Assembly (NCBI GenBank): GCA_041725955.1
Contig: JBGRQE010000010.1
Span: 3,762 to 67,761 of the forward strand
DNA from: JBGRPZ01 sp041725955
GTDB lineage: Bacteria > Bacteroidota > Bacteroidia > Bacteroidales > JBGRPZ01
Reading direction: 5' to 3'
DNA: 64,000 nt
This document shows positions 53,973 to 62,497 of the stretch, in pieces. A program made the translations under genes and the position numbers. The first letter of the stretch is position 1; each line of letters opens with the position of its first letter. The notes beneath the pieces were generated by a model. That model was not told the DNA's origin. It made no database searches and saw only the letters and a list, made by a program, of their open reading frames with translations.

Positions 53973-56213
53973 TTATTCTTCGATTTCAGCAGCTTCGATT
54001 TCAGCAGCTTCACCTTTAGGTTCTCCTTTTATAATTGTCATTTCTTCGATAAGGTTTTTTGCACCAGCATATTTATCGATTATGAAAAGAACATAACGAG
54101 CGTCAACACAAATGGTACGTTGCAATTCTGGTTCAAATGCAATATCACCACTCATTGCTTCCCAGTTGCCATCGAATGCGATACCAATCAATTCACCACG
54201 ACCATTAATTACACCAGAACCAGAGTTACCACCAGTAATATCGTTGGTAGTAAGGAAACAGGTAACTAGTTCACCATTTTCGTCAGCATATTGTCCGTAA
54301 TCTTTATTGTTAATTAAATCAACAAGTTTTCCTGGAACAACAAATTCTGGATTGTCTTTATCTTCTTTTTCAAGTATACCTTGAGTAGTTGTGATAAAGT
54401 CATAATGAACGGCATCTGCAGGGTAATAATCCTGAACACTACCATAAGTTACACGCATAGTAGAGTTTGCATTAGGGTAGAATTTCTTTGCAGGTTCCAT
54501 TTTTCTTAAACCAGCAATAAATAAGCGATTTCCTTTTTCTATCTTAGGACTTGCACTTCTGTAAGGGCCAACCACTGAAATTACTTTGTTGTAGAATGCT
54601 TGCATTAATTGGTATGCAGGATCTTTCTCAATTTTCTTCAATGATGGTTTTGCCAATAGTTTATCTACTTTTTCTGGAGTAGTAAAGTTAGATTTTTCAA
54701 ATACATATTCTGTATAAGCATTCCAGTCATTTTTAAACTTTTTGGCCATTTCAACCAAATATTCAGGTTGTTTGCTGCTCTTAATGTTTTGTGTATAGAC
54801 TTTAAGAAGAGCTGCCATTACATTTTTATCAGCAACAAGACTATATTCCTTAAAGTGCTCATCTTTGTTTTTTGAAATGGCTTCTGCAGTTTTTGCAATC
54901 TTTTCTTTATCCTTCTTTTTCTTCTTAAGAAGTTGTGCTAAACCAGCAAATTCTTGTGCATAAGCAGTTAGTTCAGTTCCGTTTAGTCCACAAAGACTAG
55001 CAAAATATAATTCAGCTAGAGCTTTATCCTGAGTTTTATATCCTTCTTCAATAAGGTTTAATGCCTCACCATACATTTTTTGACGCTCAGGATCTGCAGC
55101 AACCCATTTACGAAATTTGTTTTCGATACCTAATTTTTTATCATAAATTTTAAGTCTCTTAAGACCTTTAGATTGACCAATTAGATATTTCCAAGAGTTT
55201 GCAGTACTTGCATATTTTGATGCATATTGAATGCGAACAGCAGGATCTGCGTCCATAGCTTTTTTCCATGCAGCTAATTTAGCGCCGAAAGCGTCGATAA
55301 CTACTGGATTCTTTTTGTTTATGTTAGATTCAACACCATATGAGGTTAAATAACGATCAGTAGATCCTGGATATCCCCAAATCATAGCATAATCATCCTT
55401 TTCAACTCCGTTAAGAGAAACAGGAAGATGCCATTTTGGTTGATAAGGTTTATTTTCTTTTGAGTAATTTGCAGGTTCGCCATTAGCATCAGCATATACA
55501 CGGAAAATAGAGAAATCACCAGTATGACGTGGCCACATCCAGTTGTCGGTATCACCACCAAACTTACCAACAGATGAAGGAGGTGCACCTACCAGACGAA
55601 CATCAGTATAAGTTTTGTAAACAAACATATAAAACTCGTTACCACCGAAGAAACCTTTAACTACAGGATTTAATTTACCATCTGTAGAAGCGCTTTTTTC
55701 TAAACGAGTTTTGATTTCGTTAATTTTCTCAGCTCTTTCTTCCTCAGTCATATCAGCATTTAAATGAGGAACGATACTATCTGTAACGTTTTCAATACGC
55801 TGAAGGAATGAAGCACTTAAGCCTTCGTTAGCAAGTTCTTCATTCATTTTATATGCCCAAAAACCATCTTTTAGGTAATCGTGCTCAACAGTACTATGAT
55901 TTTGAATTGCATCATAACCGCAATGGTGGTTGGTAAACATAAGACCTTTACCAGAAACAATTTCTCCAGAACAGAAAAAGCCACGAGGTTTTGCTCCATG
56001 ACTAAGTCCAACGATAGCATCTTTTAGTGAAGAATTATTTATACTGTAGATTTCTTCTGGGGTAAGCTGAAGCCCCATTTTTTGCATATCAGTATAATTT
56101 AAGCGCTCAACAAAAAGAGGCAACCACATTCCCTCATCTGGAAGAGGATTTGCTTTGGTCATTCCTAAACCAGCAGCAAGGAATAAAATGAAAGATAGAA
56201 GTGTTTTTTTCAT
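53973..56213 (-). CDS. S46-family dipeptidyl-peptidase (DPP7/DPP11 type)
   Basis: 746 residues with a signal peptide (about 1-21, ending TKANP). Catalytic elements: His in FTNHHCGYDAIQ (residue 96 or 97), the Asp region GGDTDNWMWPRHTGDFS, and the serine motif TGGNSGSGVINGRGELIG. The long helical domain between them is typical of S46 and blocks the active site to all but N-terminal dipeptides. Whether it prefers acidic (DPP11) or hydrophobic (DPP7) residues depends on a C-terminal-region residue that I cannot place with confidence. It is likely periplasmic. The C-terminus ends with a duplicated AAEIE segment encoded by a 15-base tandem repeat. Confidence 0.92.
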   Translation of the reverse strand: MKKTLLSFILFLAAGLGMTKANPLPDEGMWLPLFVERLNYTDMQKMGLQLTPEEIYSINNSSLKDAIVGLSHGAKPRGFFCSGEIVSGKGLMFTNHHCGYDAIQNHSTVEHDYLKDGFWAYKMNEELANEGLSASFLQRIENVTDSIVPHLNADMTEEERAEKINEIKTRLEKSASTDGKLNPVVKGFFGGNEFYMFVYKTYTDVRLVGAPPSSVGKFGGDTDNWMWPRHTGDFSIFRVYADANGEPANYSKENKPYQPKWHLPVSLNGVEKDDYAMIWGYPGSTDRYLTSYGVESNINKKNPVVIDAFGAKLAAWKKAMDADPAVRIQYASKYASTANSWKYLIGQSKGLKRLKIYDKKLGIENKFRKWVAADPERQKMYGEALNLIEEGYKTQDKALAELYFASLCGLNGTELTAYAQEFAGLAQLLKKKKKDKEKIAKTAEAISKNKDEHFKEYSLVADKNVMAALLKVYTQNIKSSKQPEYLVEMAKKFKNDWNAYTEYVFEKSNFTTPEKVDKLLAKPSLKKIEKDPAYQLMQAFYNKVISVVGPYRSASPKIEKGNRLFIAGLRKMEPAKKFYPNANSTMRVTYGSVQDYYPADAVHYDFITTTQGILEKEDKDNPEFVVPGKLVDLINNKDYGQYADENGELVTCFLTTNDITGGNSGSGVINGRGELIGIAFDGNWEAMSGDIAFEPELQRTICVDARYVLFIIDKYAGAKNLIEEMTIIKGEPKGEAAEIEAAEIEE
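53980..54012. repeat. 15-base tandem repeat at the end of the S46 gene
   Basis: TTCGATTTCAGCAGC is repeated twice in direct order and encodes the repeated AAEIE at the protein C-terminus. Copy number could vary between strains. Confidence 0.6.
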
Positions 56214-56346
56214 CTCTATGTTAAATTAATTCAAGGTCAACCTTATGGGCATTATGTAGTGTTTTGTACATGTAAATGACATCATTTGGTTGACTATTAA
56301 GTTTATTTTGAATGTTAAAGTTCTTTTTTATTTTTCCTTATAGCTA

Positions 56347-56390
56347 AACTAACCGCTTTAAAATTATATGAACAAAAAAGCGGTTAGTTT
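56347..56390 (-). terminator. Terminator of the M49-like peptidase gene
   Basis: Perfect 12-base arms ACTAACCGCTTT (56348-56359) and AAAGCGGTTAGT (56377-56388), about 60 bases past the stop. Confidence 0.75.
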
Positions 56391-56446
56391 TCATTATTAG
56401 TATGTCAACCTTTTTATAATATCCAAAAAAACCTTATGCTAATACC

Positions 56447-58120
56447 TTATAGTCCTATTTGAGCAGGTCCTTGTTCAAATACAATATCTTTTGGAATTCC
56501 TGCCTTTGCAAGTCTAGCTAAATCAGCTTCCAATTGAGAGCTTACATTTCCTTCTTCTTTAACCCATTTTGCAGCAGCAGCATAATCACCATCACCTTGA
56601 ATGCGGATGATGTCTTGAGTTAATTCTGTTGCAGCAGTTTTCATTTTCTCAAAGTTTACAGCATAAGTTCCATCATCGTTACGAGTAAAAGCACCTTTCT
56701 TTAAGAAATAGTTAAAGCGGATCATATTTGCTTTACCATGAGCACTAGCAGCACCAAATCTTACCGAACGGAAAATACCTGCCATAAATGTTACATAGTT
56801 GTCCAATAGGTTTGCTTCAGGAAACTCTCCCATTTCATTAAGCTTGGTAACTAGGTATAGCCCTAGGATATCAGCTTTTCCTTCTTCGATAGCAGAGTAT
56901 TGTTCTTTTAATGCAGTGCGGACAGGGCCTTTTCCTGTAATGGTTTCTTTAATTCCCATTCCGTGTGCTACTTCATGAAACATTGTATTGGCAAAGAATG
57001 CATCGAAAGAAATGTTTTTTCTTTGATCTGGAGTAATTAATACCTCAGAAATAGGAACTAAAATCTTGTCGAATTTAGCTTTCATAGAATTCTTAAGCTG
57101 TAAACGGCGAGTACCTTTTGCTTTGTGAACACGTTCGTCGTTAGGAAGGTTTATAGCAAGAGTTTTGCCTGCGGCATTACAATCTCCAGCATAATATACA
57201 GCATCATAAGCACCAAGATCGGTTTCAGAACCTACAGGGTCTTTTTTATATTTTTCTGCAACAGGAAGATCCTTTTGAAGCTGAGGAATAAATTTAGCGA
57301 AACGCTGTAGTTTATTACTCCATTCAACATCTTTTACTAAGATGAAAGCTTCACATGCTGCTCTGTAACCAAATAACTGATCTTCGTAGTTTTCAATAGG
57401 ACCATATACAAGATCAATTAGGTTATCTTTCATATCTAACCAAGCCAAATCAGATTCGTAGTAGTCGTTTGAAAGTAGAGCGTCTGCGCGTAGATTAAGA
57501 TATTTTTTGAATCCGTCATTTTCTGCAAGAGTAGCAGCTTTTCGAAGTAATTCAGCAGCTTTTTGGAATTCTTCCTTATAAGCTTCAGAATAAGGGATGT
57601 TTTTTAAATTTCCATTATTATCACGGCGTACAATTGAATATAAGCTTGTTTTGTTTGGCTCATTCCAATTTTCAAACTCTTCCTTAGTCATATCCAAAGG
57701 ATAGAAATTGGCTCCTGCAGGTTTACTACCGCAGTAACAAAGAAATGGAAGATTATCATTTAATCTATCCCAAGGACCATAATTGATCTTTGCAAATTCT
57801 TGTGCTGCCGGATCGTAAGAAAGTGATTTAACAAATGGTTGTTCATTACATAAAGATTGTTTCCAATATACGGCGTTCATAATGTCTGATGCCTGGAACA
57901 ATACTTTTAACATTTCTTTTTGGTTGGCAGAAAGATGATCAATGTTTGATGTTAATTGAACTTTTGCATACTGATCTAATTTTTTCTGCATTTCAGGACT
58001 TGATTGTGCTTGTGCTTGTTCTACTTTGTCCTGTTTAGGAGCTTCTGCCTTAGGCTCACAAGAATTCACTCCTGCAAGAATTCCTAGAGCTAGAACTGGA
58101 GTAATGAATTTTTTGTACAT
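56447..58120 (-). CDS. DPP III (M49)-like zinc peptidase lipoprotein
   Basis: 557 residues. A lipoprotein signal precedes lipobox GVNSC (Cys at residue 21), followed by a Gln/Ala/Lys linker. The zinc motif is HEVAHG at residues 382-387, with the third ligand in EEGKADI about 35 residues on, a spacing like that of M49 peptidases (whose own motif is HEXXGH, here HEVAH). The family removes dipeptides from short peptides. It faces the same direction as the S46 gene, about 230 bases upstream, so both could act on peptides in the periplasm or at the outer membrane. Confidence 0.85.
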   Translation of the reverse strand: MYKKFITPVLALGILAGVNSCEPKAEAPKQDKVEQAQAQSSPEMQKKLDQYAKVQLTSNIDHLSANQKEMLKVLFQASDIMNAVYWKQSLCNEQPFVKSLSYDPAAQEFAKINYGPWDRLNDNLPFLCYCGSKPAGANFYPLDMTKEEFENWNEPNKTSLYSIVRRDNNGNLKNIPYSEAYKEEFQKAAELLRKAATLAENDGFKKYLNLRADALLSNDYYESDLAWLDMKDNLIDLVYGPIENYEDQLFGYRAACEAFILVKDVEWSNKLQRFAKFIPQLQKDLPVAEKYKKDPVGSETDLGAYDAVYYAGDCNAAGKTLAINLPNDERVHKAKGTRRLQLKNSMKAKFDKILVPISEVLITPDQRKNISFDAFFANTMFHEVAHGMGIKETITGKGPVRTALKEQYSAIEEGKADILGLYLVTKLNEMGEFPEANLLDNYVTFMAGIFRSVRFGAASAHGKANMIRFNYFLKKGAFTRNDDGTYAVNFEKMKTAATELTQDIIRIQGDGDYAAAAKWVKEEGNVSSQLEADLARLAKAGIPKDIVFEQGPAQIGL

Positions 58121-58515
58121 AGTTGATTAATAAAATGGTAAACTTTTAAAGGCACGAAAGTACAAGGAAATTGGCAGAAATCCTAAAGTTGGAAATTGGC
58201 TGATAAACAATCTGTTTTATACTTTTAAGGACTTGATTCATGGGTTTTGTAGTTCATGAAATAGGTATCTATTACTAGGAAATTATCTCTTTTGAATCCC
58301 TTTTTTCTATAGGGGTATATGTGTTTAGATTATTCTTTTTTATACTTTAGTGCTCTTGTTTAAATAATCATCTTTCCAAAAGGGATTAAAAACTAATTTG
58401 ATAGTAGCGACGAATAATCATTCTTTTTTCAGGTTTAGTGAAAGTATATTATTTGAGTTGATTTGCTAAACTCAAATGTTTTTAAGCAACTTCCCTTTTT
58501 TTAAAAGTTTATCAA
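58121..58515. promoter_or_regulatory. Leader region of the RiPP operon, with attenuator-like hairpin
   Basis: No gene is seen. Just before the precursor, ATTTGAGTT (58451-58459) pairs with AACTCAAAT (58469-58477) and is followed by GTTTTT (58478-58483). This terminator-like structure lies 32 bases before the precursor ATG. It could attenuate transcription. A clear TAnnTTTG promoter was not found. Confidence 0.45.
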
Positions 58516-58698
58516 ATGAAAAAGCAAAACTCTATTACAAGGTCTCAAAACATTTCTGAAAGATTAAAGCAGTTAAAACGAAATTATAAAAAACCAGAGT
58601 TGGTGGAATTTAATTTGCAGAATGCCCTGCAAGATCAATGTTCTGATATGGCTTCCTGCTGGAAAGAAGAAGAGAAAAAGACTATGATTTGGTTTTAG
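58516..58698 (+). CDS. Candidate RiPP precursor peptide (60 residues)
   Basis: A basic, helical N-terminus (residues ~11-24) leads to YKKPELVEF: Tyr24-x-x-Pro27-x-Leu29, like the YxxPxL motif by which PqqD-like domains recognise lasso and related leader peptides. The C-terminal ~20 residues contain Cys42 and Cys48, Trp49 (MASCWKEEE) and end with MIWF (Trp59, Phe60). It stops 3 bases before the radical SAM gene. This arrangement (short Cys/Trp peptide, then rSAM, then PqqD) suggests a substrate for thioether or aromatic-type cross-links. The peptide has no known homolog in my memory, so the precursor call is inference. Confidence 0.7.
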   Translation: MKKQNSITRSQNISERLKQLKRNYKKPELVEFNLQNALQDQCSDMASCWKEEEKKTMIWF

Positions 58699-58701
58699 AC
58701 A

Positions 58702-60153
58702 ATGAAATCAAGGCAAGCATTTAATTTAGAATTCGATATAGTAGGGCATTGTAATTTACAATGCTCTTACTGTTATTTGAATATGGGAGAGGAACAAGAT
58801 TTGGATGAATCTAGTTTCTTGACTGAAGAGCGTTTTGATACTTTTTACAATACCTTTTTTAAAGATGTTGATCAGGAAGTAGATCTGAATGTTTCATTTT
58901 GGGGTGGAGAGCCTTTAATGAATTTCCCAATCATTGAATATATTGTTCATCGGTTAAAGGTCTCTTCAAAGGTAAATCGAACCGTATTTGTTATAATAAC
59001 TAATGGAACATTAGTTACTCCCGATATTGCGAAGTTTTGTGCAAGGCATGGAGTGTTTTTGCAAGTAACTCTTGATGGAGACAGAAAAAGTCATGATATT
59101 CAGCGGAGAACTAAAAACGATAAGGGGACCTTTGATGCGATTCTTAAGAATATTGAAATTTTAAAGGAATACAAAGCCCCTTATTCTTTAAAAACTACTT
59201 TAACAGCGTTGACTCCATTACCGTCTAAAATTATTGAAGAATATGAGGCCTTAGGATTGACTCCAATAATTCAAGAAAATATGCGAGGAACATTACATCC
59301 CGGTTATGGATTTAATTTGGTTACTCCTGTTTCTGATTTTGATAAAAGAATCTTGGAGTCCTTTAATCCAGAACTTCTTGCCGAGGATCTGTTTAATTGT
59401 TTTTTAGAGGATTCACATTCAGATAAGCTGTATTATCACAGTAATATTTATAGTGTAATACAATTGTTTTTTTCTTCTTATCCACGGTCTTCTTGTGGAA
59501 TAGGTGACAGATATCTCACTATTAAATACGATGGGAGTATTTATCCCTGTCATCGCTTTGTTAGTAAAAAAGAATTTGTTATTGGAGATATAAAACATGG
59601 TGTTAAGTATCCTTTTGAAAAGAAAAAGAATGTTGAATGTGAAAAATGCGATTACTTTTTTTTCTGTGGAGGAACTTGTCAGCATAAAATGGCTCTATTT
59701 GGGAATGATTATATAGATCATAAAAATTGTAGCTTTAATATTCGATTACTGGAGTTGGTTTTTGATTATTTAATCAAAGAGTTCTTTGAAAATCAAGAGT
59801 TGTTTCTTGAAAGATATGAGAGCTTAATTCCTAGTGATAAAAAGTTTAATCTATGTCAGATTACCAAATCTACAGAATCAGATTTAGATCCTCTTTGTAA
59901 GTTAGAAATAAATAAATTGGCATCTGTATTGCAATTAGAATCAGGTGGTATTATTTATTTAAAGCAGAAGAAGTGGAATAAACATATTTTGAATCAAACA
60001 GCTATATTGATTTGGGATATGATTCCAGTTTATAAAACCCCTCAGCGAATAGCTCAAGAAATATCTCAATCGTGCGATTTGCTTTATAGTGATGTTTTTA
60101 AGGATGTCTCTTGTCAATTAAATAGTTTTAAGGAATCTGGTTTTCTGAATTAA
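58702..60153 (+). CDS. Radical SAM/SPASM peptide-modifying enzyme with PqqD-like C-terminal domain
   Basis: 483 residues. The radical SAM cluster motif is Cys17-x3-Cys21-x2-Cys24 (CNLQCSYCY). The SPASM part has Cys264, then GSIYPC (Cys281), then Cys313-x2-Cys316-x5-Cys322-x3-Cys326 and Cys343, all the expected cysteines for two auxiliary 4Fe-4S clusters. The segment at about residues 395-483 (GGIIYLKQKKWNKHILNQTA, split here) resembles a winged PqqD/RRE domain that binds the precursor. SPASM enzymes with this layout install thioether, C-C or epimerised modifications in peptides. It is 3 bases after the precursor gene. Confidence 0.9.
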   Translation: MKSRQAFNLEFDIVGHCNLQCSYCYLNMGEEQDLDESSFLTEERFDTFYNTFFKDVDQEVDLNVSFWGGEPLMNFPIIEYIVHRLKVSSKVNRTVFVIITNGTLVTPDIAKFCARHGVFLQVTLDGDRKSHDIQRRTKNDKGTFDAILKNIEILKEYKAPYSLKTTLTALTPLPSKIIEEYEALGLTPIIQENMRGTLHPGYGFNLVTPVSDFDKRILESFNPELLAEDLFNCFLEDSHSDKLYYHSNIYSVIQLFFSSYPRSSCGIGDRYLTIKYDGSIYPCHRFVSKKEFVIGDIKHGVKYPFEKKKNVECEKCDYFFFCGGTCQHKMALFGNDYIDHKNCSFNIRLLELVFDYLIKEFFENQELFLERYESLIPSDKKFNLCQITKSTESDLDPLCKLEINKLASVLQLESGGIIYLKQKKWNKHILNQTAILIWDMIPVYKTPQRIAQEISQSCDLLYSDVFKDVSCQLNSFKESGFLN

Positions 60154-60165
60154 GTGTTTATAGAA

Positions 60166-60438
60166 ATGGGAATAGAAAAAGTTAAATTATGTCGTCTATC
60201 TTCTGTCAAGATGGTTGAGTTGGATGATGAAATTATCTTGAGTCATCAGGAAAAGAATTATGTGTTAAACGCATCAGGAGTGGAAATATGGGAAATGCTT
60301 AAACAGCCCATAACAACAAAGGAGATTATAGAAAGAGTTGCTGAAACTTATAATGTTCAATTATCTTTAATTGAGAGTGATGTCATTGAACTTTTGGAAA
60401 GTTTTGTAATTAAAGGATTAATTGAAAAGCAAGCATGA
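60166..60438 (+). CDS. Stand-alone PqqD-like RiPP recognition protein
   Basis: The frame opens at GTG 60154, immediately after the radical SAM stop, and ATG at 60166 gives 90 residues. It has the PqqD fold pattern: KVKLCRLSSVKMVELDDEIIL (split), then LNASGVEIWEML, KEIIERVAETYN and the end region VIELLESFVIKGLIEKQ. Such proteins carry the leader peptide to the radical SAM enzyme. The rSAM has its own PqqD-like domain, so this second copy may serve the kinase-like or transferase step. It overlaps the next gene by 4 bases. Confidence 0.85.
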   Translation: MGIEKVKLCRLSSVKMVELDDEIILSHQEKNYVLNASGVEIWEMLKQPITTKEIIERVAETYNVQLSLIESDVIELLESFVIKGLIEKQA

Positions 60439-61271
60439 CTATATGTAGTTATTATTCAATTTGTGGAACACCAATTAAGTTGCAAAGTCCATTACAAGAA
60501 ATTAATACTTTTTGCGATTTTATGCTGTATGCTTTTAAAGAAGAAAATTTATCTGAAAGTGAGTGTACCCTTGTTTCTGTAGAAAGAAATTTATATTACT
60601 CAGACTATTATGACATTTATAAAAACGGTCAAATAGCTTTTGATTTTGGAATGAAGATGAAGGGAGTACATTATTCTGTTATGTCAAAAGCATTGGAAAA
60701 TATAGTGTCAGGACATGCAATTAACCAAATAGATAAAAAGGAATTAATCTCCTTGCATTCTGGTGCAATATCTAAAAATAATAAGGGTATATTAATTCTT
60801 GGAGAAAGTGGAGATGGAAAATCTACTTTCACTCTTGAAATGGTAGCTCAGCATAACTATGAGTATTTGTCTGATGAGATTGGTTTACTTGACAAGGAGT
60901 TATTTTTACATCCTTTTATAAAAACAGTTTCTTTTAAACCAGGTATTGTAAAGTTGAATGATTCATGGATTTGTAAACGGTTTGCAAATGAGTTTCAGGT
61001 AAAAGTACCAGAAAAATTATACGGACAAAAAGTTCCTTTGAAAGCTATATTTACTGTTAAATATAATCCGGATAATCAGACCTCAATTCAACCAATGCAA
61101 AAAAAAGACATGTTAAAACGCTTGTTTAATGCACAAATAGGACGGGAAAGATATATTGCTGAGGTAGGCCAAATTGCAGATATTGTTAAAAGAGTGCCTG
61201 TTTATAGGATTGAACATAATTCAGCTTCAGAAGCAGCTAAAGCAGTCGACAATCTTTTGTTTGGAATTTAA
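60435..61271 (+). CDS. HPr-kinase-like ATPase of the RiPP operon
   Basis: 278 residues, with ATG at 60435 overlapping the previous stop (ATGA). His108 in SLHSGAI precedes the P-loop GESGDGKST at residues 123-131. A second site, LSDEIGLL, and a Lys-rich region follow. This matches HPrK-like proteins seen in some lasso-peptide and PqqD-containing RiPP loci, where a homolog phosphorylates the peptide C-terminus. Here the precursor lacks a C-terminal serine (ends Trp-Phe), so Ser43, Ser47 or another target is possible. The N-terminal ~100 residues resemble no domain I recognise. Confidence 0.85.
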   Translation: MTICSYYSICGTPIKLQSPLQEINTFCDFMLYAFKEENLSESECTLVSVERNLYYSDYYDIYKNGQIAFDFGMKMKGVHYSVMSKALENIVSGHAINQIDKKELISLHSGAISKNNKGILILGESGDGKSTFTLEMVAQHNYEYLSDEIGLLDKELFLHPFIKTVSFKPGIVKLNDSWICKRFANEFQVKVPEKLYGQKVPLKAIFTVKYNPDNQTSIQPMQKKDMLKRLFNAQIGRERYIAEVGQIADIVKRVPVYRIEHNSASEAAKAVDNLLFGI

Positions 61272-61361
61272 TAATTAAGTGGTTTAAAATTATATTAACT
61301 TAATTCCTTGTTGTTTAGGAATGAAGGATTGCATATTTAAGTAAAATTAAAATTGCTTTAT
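61272..61361. other. Short gap in the RiPP operon
   Basis: 90 bases, AT-rich. No promoter or terminator is evident, so transcription may continue into the next gene. Confidence 0.3.
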
Positions 61362-62297
61362 ATGCAAGTTGAAGATTTTTTATCCTTTCAATTATTTTAT
61401 TCTGAATTTTTAAGATCTCCTTTAACTTTCTCCAAAATTTTGTTTACCGACGGGAGTATTAAGTATATGCCCTTTGTGAAAAGATTGGATGCTTACATAA
61501 GTTTGCCTTTTGTTTCATATACTGGTGTTTTAGATCGGGTTTCAAATCGTTTTTTACGAGGGCCAGATTTCGTTGAACAAAACGGAAACTTAATTTGTGA
61601 AGACCCAAAGATTATATGGGAAATTAGAGGGTTTCGCTCTTATTCTAATCATATTTTAGATGCAAAGGTTTTGCAGGTCATTAATCTAAAGAAAAATAAA
61701 GAATGTAAAAGTTTCCAAATTGGGCAACATACAAAACGAAAAATTAAGAAAGCTCAGCAAAAACAGCAATATGTTTATATGTTGAATAATGGGCGATGTG
61801 ATGTTTTTATTGATTTGTATCAGCGGTTTTGTCTAAAAAAGGGAATACCATCTTTTTCAAGAAACTTCTTTCAGTTATTAATTGATTTTTTTCCGTCGAG
61901 AGTATCCATTTTTATAGTTGAAAAAAATGGAGAGCCTATTGCTTCCGCGTGGCTTTTTAAGGATAAGCGTTATGCTGAGGTTACTTGGATTTGTGGTGTG
62001 GACGGATATAAAACCCATTATTCTCATTTCTTACTGATTTATGAGATTATGCAATATTGCAAAAATGAATCTATTGATTTTCTTTCTTTAGGTCGGAGTG
62101 ATTATAATAGTGGAATTTATGGGTTTAAGAATTTGTGGAAAACTGTAAATATTCCTTTAATATTTAGTTATTCGAAACCTTGTGTTAACGTATGGAATTT
62201 AAAAGAATCTTGTTCATGGGTTATGAAGAATACAGCAAAAGTTTCGCCAACTTTGACTTTAAAAATGGGAGATTTTATTACAAAAAAAGTTTTCTAA
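61362..62297 (+). CDS. FemAB/GNAT-like acyltransferase of the RiPP operon
   Basis: The frame opens at TTG 61353. ATG at 61362 is better (311 residues). The sequence resembles the BioF2-like Acetyltransf_6/FemAB group: a first half with LPFVSYTGVLD, a second with FIVEKNGEPIASAWLFKDKRYAEVTWICGVD and LLIYEIMQYCKNESIDFLSLGRSDYNSGIYGFKNLW. It could add an acyl or amino-acyl group, or act on polysaccharide or peptidoglycan precursors. As it is next to the O-antigen ligase-like gene, a glycan role is an equally good alternative to a RiPP role. Confidence 0.75.
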   Translation: MQVEDFLSFQLFYSEFLRSPLTFSKILFTDGSIKYMPFVKRLDAYISLPFVSYTGVLDRVSNRFLRGPDFVEQNGNLICEDPKIIWEIRGFRSYSNHILDAKVLQVINLKKNKECKSFQIGQHTKRKIKKAQQKQQYVYMLNNGRCDVFIDLYQRFCLKKGIPSFSRNFFQLLIDFFPSRVSIFIVEKNGEPIASAWLFKDKRYAEVTWICGVDGYKTHYSHFLLIYEIMQYCKNESIDFLSLGRSDYNSGIYGFKNLWKTVNIPLIFSYSKPCVNVWNLKESCSWVMKNTAKVSPTLTLKMGDFITKKVF

Positions 62298-62333
62298 ATT
62301 CTTATATTCCTATTTTTTTGGACTTTTAGGGCT

Positions 62334-62412
62334 TATCTTTGAATCAATTAATAATTTTGGTTTTACAACCAATCCTAAGAAACAGAAATGAGTAAAACGC
62401 CACGCCTCATTT
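62334..62412 (+). promoter_or_regulatory. Candidate promoter and hairpin upstream of the O-antigen ligase gene
   Basis: TATCTTTG (62334-62341) matches TAnnTTTG, about 155 bases before the next ATG. AAATGAG (62386-62392) pairs with CTCATTT (62406-62412), followed by T-rich sequence, and could terminate the preceding operon. A 17-codon frame here is not considered a gene. Confidence 0.4.
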
Positions 62413-62497
62413 TTGTTTCTTTTTCTTTTTTTTGGATGTAGTTTTTTATTGGAGTAATTTCGCGCACCATTAATTTAATCTATTCCAGCATTTTGTT

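Noticed and set aside
58516..58698. Lasso peptide identity for the 60-residue precursor
   Set aside because: The leader-like YxxPxL fits, but no lasso cyclase (asparagine-synthase-like) or B2 protease gene is present, and a radical SAM enzyme is.
62389..62442. 17-codon frame starting MSKTPRLIF
   Set aside because: Too short and placed in a hairpin. I see no leader or precursor features.
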